64,000 nucleotides of DNA from Macrocystis pyrifera. Its lineage: Eukaryota; Sar; Phaeophyceae; Laminariales; Laminariaceae. The DNA lies in NCBI GenBank assembly GCA_031763025.1, contig JASSKH010000022.1, forward strand, positions 1,895,232 to 1,959,231, written 5' to 3'. The position numbers were made by a program, and so were the translations under genes. How positions within the stretch are numbered: position 1 is the first letter of the stretch; every line of letters begins with the position of its first letter. The notes beneath the pieces were generated by a model. The model saw nothing but the letters and a program-made list of their open reading frames with translations, was not told the origin of the DNA and made no database searches. This document shows positions 11,901-24,300 of this stretch, piece after piece.

Positions 11901-12900
11901 AGGTCTCGTGACCGGCGCCAACCCGTCGGCCGGGGGCCCGTCCCTCACTACCGATACATACCGTACACGTCGCGAGGCACAATGTACTGCTGTATGATCC
12001 AACGACGCTGTGCCGGTGCACAGAAAAGGCGGTCGATGGTGAGGGACTATGTGCCGGGAGGACAGCGCCAACGCATTGGCCCTTGGCCCGTTCCTCACTA
12101 ACGATACATACCATAACGCCGCGGTACACACTGAACGATGCATGTAACAACACCGCTGTGCCGTCGCACTAGAAGGCGGTCGATGGTGAGGGACTACGGG
12201 CTGGTGCACAGCTCGGGGCCGGCGCCGACTCGTTGACTCTTGGCCCTGCCCCTCTCTAACAATGTTTATCATACGCATCGCGCGACGAACAACAACTCAC
12301 TATGAATAACGATATATATCATATTCGCCGTGAGACACAATGTACTGCTGTACGAACCAACAGCGCTGTGCCGGTGCACTAGAAGTCGGTTGATGGTGAG
12401 GCAATAAGTGCCGGTGCAGGTCTCGTGACCGGCGCCAACGCGTCGGCCGGGGGCCCGTCCCTCACTATCTCGATACATACCGTACACGTCGCTAGACACA
12501 ATGTACTACTGTATGATCCAACGACGCAGTGCCGGTGCACTAAAAAGGTGGTTGATGGTGAGGGACTATGTGCCGGCGCAGGTCTCGTGGCCAGCGACAA
12601 CGCGTTGGCCCTTGGCCCGTTCCTCACGAACGATACATACCATAACCGCCGCGGTGCACGAACGACGTATGTAACAACACCGCTGTGCCGTCGAACTAGA
12701 AGGCGGTCGATGGCGAGGGACTACGTGCCGGTGCACGGCTTGGGGCCGGCGCCGATGCGTCGACCTTGGGCTTGCCCTTCACTAACGATAATTATTGTAC
12801 GCGTCGCGACGCACAACAGCGATGCTGTGCCGGTGCACTGTAAGGCGGTCGGTAGTGGCGGAGTTTGCACCGGCCCACGTCTCGTGACCGGCGCACCGGT
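8930..12900. repeat. Satellite array, ~160-185-bp monomers with higher-order structure
   Basis: Monomers share a frame of landmarks: GATACATACCATACACGTCGCG; ACACAATGTACTGCTGTA; CGCTGTGCCGGTGCACTAGAAGG; CGGTCGATGGTGAGGGA; and a CCCGTCCCTCACTA end. Three monomer types can be told apart. One has ACGTCGCGAGACACAATG, one has CGCCGCGGTATACAAT, and a longer one has CATCGCGACGCACAACAACTCACTATGAATA. The long type recurs near 9410, 9895, 10404, 10906, 11587, 12270 and 12790. This gives higher-order units of about 485-520 bp and two of about 680 bp, the latter holding an extra monomer. The ends at 8.93 and 12.9 kb are the most diverged. Monomers are short of stop codons on some frames, producing long open frames that are not genes. 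Confidence 0.92.
9782..10799. repeat. Two apparently identical 509-bp higher-order units in tandem
   Basis: Sequence 9782-10290 is repeated at 10291-10799 with no difference that I could find by eye, whereas neighbouring units differ at many sites. Each copy holds three monomers of the satellite. This is the signature of a very recent unequal exchange or conversion event, or of an assembly duplication. Confidence 0.88.
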
Positions 12901-12999
12901 GTACAGTCGAGATCGAGCGGAATGCATGCCGGTGCATGCCTCAACCCCCCCCCACCCCCCCCCACCGGCGATACATTCGTACCGAAGACACAGGCGCGT

Positions 13000-15900
13000 G
13001 TCATCACAAGGGAAGTTCTCGGCCGGCGTACGAGACGCGCGGTGCAAAGCACCAGATAGTGAACCCGTTGATAGGAAGATGGCGGTGCACGTCAACAGCC
13101 GCGGCTATAAACAACGCAAGCGCGTACTAACAGTGTGCTGGCGCACACCAGCACGGGGACAAGTAAGCCCCTACCTAGTCCAGACCGGTGCATAGATAGT
13201 GCTCATCGTCGCCTCTATCTAGTTTGGTTCTCGTCGAGTTGCCCCGCCGTTGTGTCGCGACCGCTGTTGCAGTCTTTGTGTTCCGTTCCGCGCCCGTGTC
13301 GTCCGTTGTTGCCGCACCGGTGTTCTGTCTCGCGTCCGCGCCGTCTTACCGCGTCCAAATTTCGCAGAGGCCTGGCGAGAACGACGGCGGAGAGGGGACT
13401 CGGGACAATGTCCGGTAGCAACTGCGACGTGGAGGCTCCCGCGTCGCGGGTCGACTTGGTAACCTTCATTCAGAAGATGGCGGACAAAGTCGCCCAGCTC
13501 CAGGCGGTGCTACAGCTATCGATGAACGACATCCTTGCCTCTCGTCGTCCCGCCCACCGGGGGGGGGGGGGGGGGGGCGATGGAGCCAACAGGCTTGGAA
13601 CGCAGCCCGGCAACTCTGCTGCCAAGGCCTCTCCACTGAACCACTTCCCCAGCACTGCCTTACTCGGACTGCCGACCGGACAGACGTTTGGGAGCCCCGT
13701 CGCCGGGGTCTTCCCGCTGACGTCCAGCATCGCCGGCCGACCCGTCGATGGGGCGCCCGCGCGGGTCTGCGCGGGCCCCCCAACCCCGCTCAGGGAAGGC
13801 TCACAATAGGGCCGGGGCGAGCGTACGGCTACGGCAGTACTCCTGGCGGCGCCGGAGCCGCCGGCGCCCCTCTTGGACAGGCAGGTCCGCTCACCGTGGG
13901 CGCGGGAGGATGGGGCTACGGTGGCGTTTCGGCCGGTACTAGGACCGCCCGCGCCCATCTCAGCCAGACGGGGGGGCTCGTAGTGGGTCCGGGGGGGGGC
14001 TCGGCTACTAGGGATATATGGGCGGCCGGCACCAGCGCCTTCTCCGGACAAGCGAGCGGGTACGCCGCCGGCTCGGCACGGGGCCTCGGCTACAGCCAGG
14101 AAGGTGCAGGAGCCAATGACACACCATCGGCTGCACTTGGCGACGTGGCCCACAACGGGCCGGGTGCGCCTGAGGTCGGTTTCGAATCTACGGGGACCGC
14201 AGCGCCGGCAACCCGTTTACCGCCTTGGTCCGACAGGTCAATAAAATCATGACCAGCCACGTGGTGGCATCATGGGTCGACCCCACGACTACACTATGGC
14301 AGATCATCTCCGGCGGCCGCCTGGCGTCGATGCAGAGGGAGGCCGTTCAGGGGTACGTGGGGACCACGGTCAACATTTCGGCCGGCGTCCATTGCATGAT
14401 GGAAGCGCTGGACGACCTCGACATTCTGTCCTTCACACCGTGCGGAGGGGAATGCATCACCCTGTCACTGGCACAACACCTGAGCATTTTGGGGCATGCG
14501 ATCGTTACGATCGCGTCCCGCGGGCTCCTACAAAATGGGTCGGACCTCCAAGTGCCGCGCGGTCGCTTGGAGGCGCTCGTCGGTCAAGCCTTCAGCGCGG
14601 GGGCTACGATCCTCAACAACCACGTTATGAAGCATTTAGCGATCGACGATCGCCCGGCTAACCTGGCCACGCTGGCGGCGCTGGTCACCAAAGATCTCGA
14701 GTCCTTCAAGCTCGACCTGCGCGATGTTTCCAACTCCTTCGGCCACGCTTGGGCTTACCCCTCACCGATGGAGTCCTTCTCCGCCATCCCGGGGCCTCGC
14801 TGGCCTCACCTTTCCGGCTACGTCGCCCTCGGTGGCCTTATCAACGCCGAAGTCCAGCAACATCGCCGTACCTCTACCATGGCGGCCGGGGCCGGGGGCA
14901 GCGAATGCCAGTTGTGGGGGAAGACCGGCAGATGTCGCTTCGGTGACACCTGCGTGTTCACTCATGTTGGTCCCGCTGGCAAGATGGGCAGCGGCAATAA
15001 ACGGAAGGCGGCTACCGGCGAGGGGTCGACCGATAGCGGTGTCGCAGCCAGCCGCGCCGTATCCGGGGAACCCCCGGCCAAGAGGGCCAAGGGCAAGGGC
15101 GAGGTTGCGGCGGCGGGCGGCGGTTCAAGTAACAGGAGCAGCGACGGCGGCAGCGGCAGCGGGGGCGTCGAGTGGGGGGGGCTTCACTCGCTCTGCGGCG
15201 GCCAAGGCTGAAACATAGGGGGACAGGCCTCACCCCTCAGTGGGGGTGAGGCCGATCGTAGGGCCCACGGAAGCAGCAGCGCGAGATGCACAGCTTATAC
15301 GTCCGGGGTCGGCGTCCGTTGGGGACCCAGGTGTGACGAGTATATATGACCGCTTTGTGGTGTTGTTGCGCGACATGCAGTATCTCGCATCGCTTACTAG
15401 TGCCTCTCTGTCGGAGATTATGGGCCACGTGGCTCAGCAGTATGTACAGTATTTTCGGGCGAGTGGTGGCCGCTTTGGGTGTGTGCGGGCCATCGAGACA
15501 GCCCTGGACGTTCCACGTGTGAAAGCAGCTAGGATTCGTTTTGGGTTCGGACGTCAGAAATGATTCCCTGGGGTACGGCAGTTAGCGGATATTGCCGAAC
15601 ACGACGCGCCCGTCCGCATGGAGGGGGGCACAGACATCGGCGCGGCCTAGGCATACTCAAACCATAGAAGTGTGGCCCGACACTCTGACACTATAATCGC
15701 AAATATTTTTGACGACGTACGGTTTGGGCGGGCGGTCATTTTCCGCGCAGCGAAGCGCGCACCATCCCCTGCCTGCGACTGTCTCCACTGGCCGTGGTTG
15801 TGTCTCCGCCTACAACTCGGATCATCCACAATCTGAAGTTTTCGTCTTCGCAGTACGCACACAGCGTCAACGCGGATACTGACTTCGAGCGAGCCCCTCC

Positions 15901-18600
15901 CGTGGCGTTGGACCACGTGTTGCGAGACGTTATTTGGTGTATTCTGTACTAAAGCCGGCGGTTCGGGCCGAGAGCGCGTATTGTGTTGAGAAAAGTCGAT
16001 GTCACTGAGGCGTTCCGTCAGGTTAGTGTACAGTGAACAGTGGACAGGGGCGCCCGTATTTAGTTACGGCTTTCGCGAGTGGATTATGACCGACCGTCGG
16101 TTGCAGTTCGGCTGGCACAGTTCGCCGGCGTTCTTTTGTATGTTTTCGGCAGCTCTCGAACACGCTCATCGCCACACACCATGCGGGGACGCCGTAATGA
16201 TGGAATAGGGGCGTTTCGCGACGCAGCATGTCACGGTCACCCCGCCGACAGCAACCGACCGGCCGATCCACTTTTCACCCGAGGGCCGGGTCCCCGTCGG
16301 GAAGGGGGGGGGGGGGGGGCGTAACCGATTTCTCGTGCGGTATTACGTAGATGACGGGATATAAATGGAGGTACAGTGATGGACCGACGGTCGGCGCTGT
16401 CGACGCGCATCCGCATCTCTAGCGTCGGACCATTTGCGGCTTTTCGGGCAGAGATCCTGACGGGATCCCCCTCTGCTGTCTTCTCGGACGATATCACCGT
16501 GGGACACCATGTTGTACGTGCTTGGATGGGCGTGGCAGTTACCGATTCAGTTCCCGTAGCCAAGCTGGAGCAACTCCTCGACACGCTGAGTGAGTGGCCT
16601 TCGGACTGCGCATTCGCGCCCTAGCGGGAAGTTGCGCTCTCTCATCGGTCGGTTACTGCACCTGAGCGAAGTCGTGCGACCAGGAAAATACTTTGTTCGA
16701 CGTTCGACGAATGCTCGACCAAGTAGGCTTGCCCCCTGTTCGCGCGTGGAGCGAGAAGTTTCACGTGCCGCACGCACGCGCGGCGTCGTCCTCACGGATT
16801 CTGTGGGGTCCCGAGTTCCACGCCGATGTATCCTTCTGGCGTCTGTTGGTAAAAGGAGGGCTAGGCTCCGTGGAGGATCGCCTCTCTGCCCCCCTGTGCC
16901 GTAGTTACATGCAGCCGCCGGCGTTTACCCTGTGGTCAAACGCTTTCGGCGACGCCATGGGCGGTTGTTGTTTGGGGCCCGTTCCCGGTGCCAGCGTGTG
17001 GTGGCGTGTCGAATTCAACGCCGACCTTCGCGTTGGCCTGCGCCAGAAGGTTAGTCGTCGGAACGATCTGTCGATGAATGCGCTCAAGCTGCTGGGCATG
17101 GTGGTGACAGCGTGGACATTCGTTACCCAGTCGAACATACTGCCTAGTTACGCGTGGGACACCATCCTGATGCGGGGAAACAATACGTCGGCCGTGCACT
17201 GGGTCTCCAAGCGTAAGGGGGGTAAGGAACCCCGATCGGGGCCCTCATGCGTCTTGGAGAGTGCCTGGAGGTAGGCAGCGGATGGTGTTTCGACGCGTTA
17301 CACGTCACGGGCGTGGAGAACACCATTGCCGACGATGTATCACGATGGAAGCCGGAGGCGATCGACGGTAATCTCCGCGCGTCCCGGCCCAATATTGCTT
17401 GGCGCCGACAGGTTTTGGGACCAGCGGGCGTCGCGCTATGCTCAGGAGTGTTGGCAGCCAGCTCATCCGCCAGTCGGTTCAGCCGTCGTCTCACCGAGCT
17501 TATACGTTAGGTATCCGGTCTTGGACCGCTTTTCGAGGGTTAATAAGGGAGGCTCCGTATTTTGACACGTCAGCTTCCAGTAGAGATGAGATTCAGGCGG
17601 TGCTTGAGTTCGTAGCGGGGGGTGCGCGTCGGAGGGCAATCAAGCCGGCCCTATTGCTAGTAAACTATCAGTCGTGCTGCACTCCCATTGCGTAAACTTG
17701 CAAATGGAGTTGCCCACGTCGTCGCCGCTTGTTAAACGCGCTTTGAAGGGGGTGGCACGGTCGCATGTTGCCGCCGGTACCCCAAAACGAATTCGTCGCC
17801 TTATTTCGTGGCACACGTTGTTGGGCGGACAGGGGCTGGCGTTGTCGTGGGGCCCGGGTGGCCGAGTGCTTTGGCTGTCATTAGCATTGGGCTATTTAAT
17901 CATGGCGAGGTCTGACGAAATATTCACCTCTTCGTCCGGAGTGGTAGACCCAGCTTATTGCCGGACGAGGGGGGACATAGCGTTATTCGGGGGGAAGCGG
18001 CGGTTGAACTCGATGCAGTGGCATCAGGCTACCAGCATCGACGTTCTGTTTTGAGGCCATAAAGGCAACCAGGCTCACAAAGGATCGGTTATCGTGCGCA
18101 CACGCGACGACGCTTTGGGGGCTCGTTCCGGGGTAGGAGCAGCCGGCGGTGCCGCTTCTTCGCATGGTGGAATTGCTGTCGGGATACCCGACGTTTTCAG
18201 AAAGCGCTCCCCTGTCGTCTTATAGGTACGGTAATGAGGTCAGAGTGTGGGTGTACACGGAGGCCCTCGGGGCAGGAGACGATCCCAGCGAAATCGGCCT
18301 ACACTCATTGCGTATCGGCGCAATCACTGCGCCAGCAGCGAGGGGGGATATGCCCCAGAGGGTGATCCAGAGAGAAGTAGAGGGAAGTCTTCAGAGTCTT
18401 CCAAGACGTACACCCGCAATAACCCAGAGGACGCGGGTATCGTATCTCGTAAACCAGCAGAGACGGGGAAGATAGGACATATGCAGTTAGGCCAGGGTAC
18501 TGTTTGGGGCCGAACTCAGTAGTATCGACGCGATCTCGGAATTGGGGTGTGTCAATGGTTCACTACCATTGGGGGTCCCGGTCGTCGGAGACTGCGTTTG
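13000..18600 (+). mobile_element. DIRS-like tyrosine-recombinase retroelement fossil, copy 1
   Basis: Parts in order: a gag-like region from about 13408 with Gly/Ala-rich sequence; a protein at 14225-15211 carrying a CCCH zinc finger (C-x8-C-x5-C-x3-H, around 14905-14965) and a basic KRKAA/AKRAKGKG tail; a reverse transcriptase with the LQFGWHSSPAFF block near 16100 and RYYVDDG near 16340; an RNase H/connection region near 16650-17250; and a tyrosine recombinase with MARSDEI near 17900, GLHSLRIG near 18300 and TYTRNN near 18405. A recombinase in place of an integrase, together with the RT blocks, is diagnostic of the DIRS/PAT group. The element is broken in several places. Its exact ends are not defined, although a conserved hairpin near 18550 marks the 3' side. 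Confidence 0.85.
18552..18594 (+). repeat. Terminal hairpin of DIRS-like copy 1
   Basis: CAATGGT-TCACT-ACCATTG forms a 7-bp stem with a 5-base loop. It is followed by GGGGGTCCCGGTCGTCGGAG. The same arrangement, with different stem bases, sits at the equivalent place in copy 2 near 34521. Confidence 0.7.
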
Positions 18601-18940
18601 TTAGAGCCCCGGCCAGTCGGCTGGGGGGGGGGAACTCCCGGATACTGGCAGTACAGTAGGCAACGAGAGTCAGCGGCTGGTGTGGGGGCTCTCGTACCAC
18701 ACCAGTGGACTCCCCCTCCGACGTTGTTAGAGAATAATAATAACATAAAAAACTGAAGGAAACACATCAAAACGGCTTATTTTGTTCGGTTAAAAGTTTG
18801 TTTCATAATTTTCATCTGAATACATGGGCTAGGCGGTATCAAGTGGTTGAAAGTAAGAACATGTAATATATACATTAAGTTGATGTTCCCCGCGCTTTTC
18901 TGATGCCTTGGACAATAAACGTATTACTCGACTACTGCCC
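18600..18940. other. Spacer between DIRS-like fossil and R array
   Basis: GC-rich terminal sequence of the DIRS-like element grades into AT-rich DNA after about 18730. No coding or RNA feature is seen. Confidence 0.4.
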
Positions 18941-18944
18941 CAAT

Positions 18945-19345
18945 AGCAAGTTCACGAAAATGTCTGTTAATTGGAATTGTCCGGGTAGGTGATGTCAAAG
19001 ACTGCCTAGCAATTGAAAATATTTTAGACACTTGATCTTGGATACTGTCTTTTATCTGGATTTGTTCGGACAATCGACTCAGGAGGCTTAATTAATGAGA
19101 ATGGCTTGGACACTATAATTGATGCCTGGTGCTTTTCAACAATTGGAATAGTCCGGATGAATGATGTTGGAGACTCTATTAATTGAAATTGTCCTGACAA
19201 TTGATTTCAGATACTGCCTATTGATGAGAGTTGTCTGAACAATTGATGTTTGGGGCTTTTAAACAATTGGGGTTGTCCGGACAAATGATTTTGGAAACTT
19301 TCCGAAGAATTGAGATTGTCTGAACAATTGATGCCTCGTGCTTTT
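18945..19345 (+). repeat. R-family palindromic repeat array, copy 2 (left of gypsy fossil)
   Basis: About six degenerate units read roughly AATTGGAATTGTCCGGACAAT then TGATTTTGGAGACT and GCCTATTGATG. Each is centred on a palindromic ATTGTCCGGACAAT core. The array stops next to the left LTR of the gypsy element and similar units resume beyond its right LTR at about 26045. Confidence 0.7.
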
Positions 19346-19372
19346 TGAAATTGTTTGAAGAGGGTGCAGATA

Positions 19373-19864
19373 TGTAAGCTGGTGAAAAGCACAGGGATGT
19401 CGATGCTGGGTAAAGAACGCTGCTTGAAGCTCGCGAACTTCTTATGATAGCCCCACAAGTGAGTTGAGGGACAGAGAGAACCCGAGTGAGCTAGGAAGGC
19501 TTCGTCGGGGACACAACTCAGCTCAGATGTTGACTAAAACTAGCCTGTATGCAGATGCAGTGAATTGGAACGTGGTCATGCAGAATGTTCTCAACCTATA
19601 ACAGAATGCTGCCGACCGGGACGTTGTCATACAGAAGGTTCCCAGACTTACAACAGAATGTTTTGCTCACAAAGGGGATGTCTGAACTGGATCCACTGAA
19701 TATTCCCAAAGAGCTACGTATAACCATATAACATTCGCCTACAGATATATCGTTAAAGACCTACGTGCAACCATATAGGATTCGTCTACAGCTGTACCTG
19801 GCATTCCCAAAGCGCTATGTGTAACCATACAAGGTTCGCCTACGGGTGTATGCGTTCCTATACG
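19373..19864 (-). repeat. Left LTR (3' LTR) of the gypsy fossil
   Basis: It begins TGTAAG and ends near CCTATA, matching 25529-26025 over its length. Shared blocks include CACAGGGATGTCGATGCTGGG, GGCTTCGTCGGGGACACAAC and GGGGATGTCTGAACTGG. By eye the two copies differ at very roughly one site in five. Confidence 0.8.
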
Positions 19865-20679
19865 ATGGATGTGTATGTCAATCGCAATAGCGCACCCTGA
19901 ATAGTCGTAGATGCAGATTACACGACGATAAACAGATGATGACCACATCGTCCCAAAACCGGGAAGAGGGATCGAAGATGCCGCTATAAAACACAAAAAT
20001 GAGGTGACAGATCTACTCTACCCCTCGCAGTAAGGCCTCGACGCCCTACTCAAGAAATAAGCGACGATCCAGAAGGAGAAATAAAAGCGCAAGAAACCAG
20101 ACAAAGGCGCAAGGACTTGAAGCAAAACGAGGGCGACATACAAGACGTTGGCGGGGAGTACGCCGCAAAGATTGAAAGAGAAGTAAAACAGGATCTACAA
20201 CGTGGGGTCTCGAGGCTGACAAGAACGTGGAGCCAATGGACCAAGACGTGGGACCCGGGGCGATCAGCTGGTAATCACACTAGCCCAAGGGACAATGACA
20301 GGGTCTTTTTCTTCCGAGAAGACATACGCTATGAAAGACGAGGGCATTAGGGAATGCCTCACATACCGCAAAGCAAGCAGAAAAACGTAGGTCATAGCAA
20401 GGCTAGTTGCGGCTAAAACAAGTACGTCGACCGAAGGGGGCCAAAACAAACACCTGGAAAACAGCGGCAGAATCATGGAATCTAAAGCAAGTCCCTTACG
20501 CTGAAAACGAAGCAGAAAGTAGCTGTCCAACAGATACGCAGGATCAGACAAACTGAAAAATCATTTAAAGAAGTAGGATAAAGCCTTGGCAAAAAGTACG
20601 TTAGCGCCACGGTTCGGCGGTCTTCACGAAGAGGAGGCCGGCGGAAACAGTGGGGGAAAATTGACGAGAGAACTCAACT

Positions 20680-21370
20680 GCTACCGGAACTACAATACCA
20701 CAATATCGTGGGAGCGGAAAGTCGAAAGCAGAATCATCGATACCACAACTTTGCGGCAATAGTTTCAAGTTGAAGCTAGAGCTACGATACCACGTCAGTC
20801 CGGTGGCCTTCGCTGAGGAGACAAGCGGAGCTGGAAGTGGTAGAGAGAACAATCGAGGCCCATATCCCGAAGGTACAATACCACAACTATTCGGCTGGGT
20901 TCGCTACGGAGGCAAGCGGAACCGGCAGTGGTACAATTAAACCCCCGAACTTTATGTCCCGAAGGAACAATACCACGACAGTTCGGCTGCCGTCGAAATA
21001 AAATCGAACGGATCCGGTAACGGTAGATTAAAAACAGCAGACCCACACACCCGAAAGGATAATATCACGACAGTTCGGCTGCCTTCGCTGGAAAAAGCGA
21101 ACGGAACCGGTAGTGTTAGATTAAAAACGCCCAGCCAAGACACCCGAAAAGACAACACCACATCAGTTCGGCTGCCTTATCTAAAGAAAGCGAACGGAAC
21201 CGGCAGAGGTAGATTGAAACCACTGACCAGTACACCCAAATGTACAACACTATTCTGTGAAGGAACAATAAAAAAAGCAGACAAAAGAAACAAACCAATT
21301 CGTCCGAACGTACAGCACCTCGGCAGTTCAGTGGCTTTATCAAAAGAGACGAGCAGAACTGGCGGTGGTA
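20680..21370. repeat. ~85-95-bp minisatellite inside the gypsy fossil
   Basis: About seven degenerate units share CCCGAAGGAACAATACCACG, CAGTTCGGCTGCCTTCGCT, AAGCGAACGGAACCGG and a GTAGATTAAAA end. It lies between the integrase end and the 3' LTR, so the array belongs to the element's 3' untranslated region or expanded after insertion. Confidence 0.8.
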
Positions 21371-24300
21371 AGATGGAAGGAGCAAATCAGCACACCCTGA
21401 AGTACATGGGACACAGAAAAACGCACACGCAGTGCTAGACCCGAATCAGCCGAAACCTAACCCTAAATGGGGGCGGCATACTAGGGTCACAAACCGAAGG
21501 TAAACGCACCCAAACGATTCGAAGAAATGTTCAATGAAGAAGTACTTAATGCACAAAGAGACTACTCATGGGGGCCAAGAGGGGCAGTCAGAGGCCCACT
21601 GGGCCCGTTAGAACTGCGTAACATCCGGCGAACAAGGCTCCCAGTCTTATGGCGTTGTAAACACCACGATTTGTAGATGGCGGCTCTGGAGATTGTGTAG
21701 TTTCGCCGGCCGGAGGTTGATCTTGACCAGTCCAGGGTCGTCGAGGAACGGGACGATGTAAGTGTCGTCCGACAGAGAGTCTGAGGGAACGCGATTGACA
21801 ATATTTTTCAACCACCATAGGTCATCGCGAGCGTCGTACCAAAGGTGCGCTCTCGGTGGAGCACGGTGGAGCTGAAGGAGCGTAGCCATATATCGCGGGG
21901 AACGAGGGTGTAGCCGGAGGGGAGGAGTATTTGGCCTTTAGAACGCGATAGCTCGCGTTGCGCGGCACCGATGCGCATCTGTCGGTAGAGGCGGCATGTC
22001 TGGCAGTGTTGTGTTGGGGTTCTAGACCAGTCGAGGAGGATGTGGCGTCTGGAGTGTTGGGGGTCGAGTTCCCCCTCCCAAGAATGGCTGAGCAGTCCGA
22101 CCCAATGGGTATCGTATAGGACCACGACAACCCCACCACGGCCGCGAATGAGTTGGTTGCCCGTGATCTGTTCGACCTCGAGGCGTTTCGGTGGTGATGA
22201 GATGTCGTTGACGGTGACGTGAAAAGGAGGGTATTTGCTGGCGAAGGAGTTGAGCACGTATTTTGCGACGTTTGATAGTAGGTACTTGGGCATGTCGTTG
22301 ATTTCGTCGGGGCTCCGGCATGTCTTGCAGCGCTCGACGGAGACGCGGCACATAAAGTCCCGTCCAAGTAGATCGGAGGGTATGTCTAGAAAGAGGAGTT
22401 TATCGTAGAGGGTTAGGTTGTCGGGGACGTCGAAGGCCGGCACCGGGCCCACGGCGAGAATCTTGAACGGTCTAATCTAGTTGAGGGAGAGCTTGGTCTT
22501 CAGCACAATTGGTATCGGTGTCGTTTTTGGCACCTTGGCGGATAGTGGCCGCGGAGTTGTAGATCCATGCCCAGGTGCCCATGGTATACGGGGGTGAAAG
22601 GCGAAGTGCGCCCATGATGGGGTTGTTGCGGCGGCCAAGACGTGAAGCGGTGACAGCGTGGTCTTCGCGGACGAAACGGTAGGTGCGTTGCTGGCGCTCG
22701 GTGGCAAGGTTGCAGTAGGCGAGGTGGTCTTGGTCTAGGCTCTAGTGGCCGCCAATGTTGAGGGAGTCGACGACCGAAAGGGGCAGACGCGGAATGTAGC
22801 CTATGTGGACTTCGTGAGAGGCTAGTCCGGTGGAGGCGTTGACCGAGTTGTTGTAGACTGACTCGACGTGTGAAAGCAACTCGTCCCAGTTGTCTTGGCG
22901 CTCGTCGCTGCCAATGGGGAGCATTTGGGCCATGGGTTGGTGACGCCCTCGACGCCGCCATTGGTGCAGGGGTGGTACGAGCTCGGTGTTGATCTTGTTG
23001 ATGCCAAGGCGTTTGTATATGGCGTTGGAGAGCTTCGGGGTAAAGTGCAACCCGTTGTCGGAGATGAGGGTGACGGGGCACCCTCACAGAGAGATGTACT
23101 GGTCGATGAGGATGTCGGCGGTGTGGTACGAGCTCGGTGTTGATCTTGTTGATGCCAAGGCGGTTGTATATGGCGTTAGAGAGCTTCGGGGTAAAGTGCA
23201 ACCCGTTGCCATAGATGAGGGTGACGGAGCGCCCACACAGAGAGATGTACTGGTCCATGAGGATGTCGGCGGTGCCGGCGGCGGTGAACTAGGCTGCTGC
23301 CACTGTATACATGTCGGCGCGGCGGCTGAAGCGGTCGATGACGAGGAGGATGTAGGACCTGCCGCGTGGGGTAAGAGCAGAAGTAGTGGACGCTGACGGT
23401 GATGCCGGGGCCGTTGGGTAAGGGCAGGGAGAGGGTGGGCCAGCGGATGGTTAGGCGCGAAGTCTTACGCGTCTAGCACTTGAGACAGCGCTGAATCCAC
23501 CAGCAGGCGGAGATGTCCACCCCGACCCACAAGAAAAGTGCGCAAGCATGCTGACCGTGCGGGAAGTCCAAAGTGGCAGGAAGCGGTGGCGTGGCAGGTG
23601 TTCAACATCCAAGGACGCATCAACGTCGGAACGTAGATACGCGGGGGTGGTGCGGTGGAAGATGTGCAGCTGGTTCCGGTGCAGTGGGTCTAAGTGATTG
23701 TCGAACCAGGACAACGGTGCCGTCGTCGGTGCGGTGGAGTTGGCTTTTTTCTGCGAGGGTAAGCACATCAGAAAGCTGCGGGCGCCGAGATGGCTGGAAT
23801 GAATCCACGAGGGCGGGCGGCGGAGGGGCCGGAAGTGCAAGGACAGGTAGTGTATGCTAGCGGTGCAGAGGAGCTCGGAGCCTTGTTCGCGCGCCCGGTC
23901 CTTGTGCGTGAAGTGCTCCACACAGGAGAGGAAGTCGCGCTCGTCGTCGGCGAACTCTGGCAGGAGAAGCGAGGGCGACACCCGAGGTCGTAGTATAGGT
24001 CGTGCTGAAGATGGTCTTGGAAGACATTCGTCGGGCGCTACGGCAGGCTCGGGGTGTTGGGTCTTGGTGGGGAAGAATACGGTGTCGAAGGCGATCTTGA
24101 ACCCATGAACGCTAGCAATACAGCAGCACGGGCTGCGCTGGTTACGCGGGCGGCACGGCTTAAGGGGTTGTTGGATAAGATGGGTTCGTTAGTCCCTTGC
24201 CCGTGGGCGCGGTTGCACGGGGGCGGGTTGTCGCTGACCTTGGATGTATGGTCACCGTTGCTCGGCGGCCGAAACCATAGTCAGCGGTGTCGCGGTGCAG

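Noticed and set aside
12425-13195. Open frame of ~256 codons on the plus strand
   Set aside because: It runs from satellite monomers into flanking DNA with no domain or consistent composition.
18600-18730. Search for DIRS-type inverted terminal repeats pairing the two ends of the element
   Set aside because: I could not find a convincing match between this tail and the 13.0-13.4 kb side, so no terminal repeat pair is claimed.
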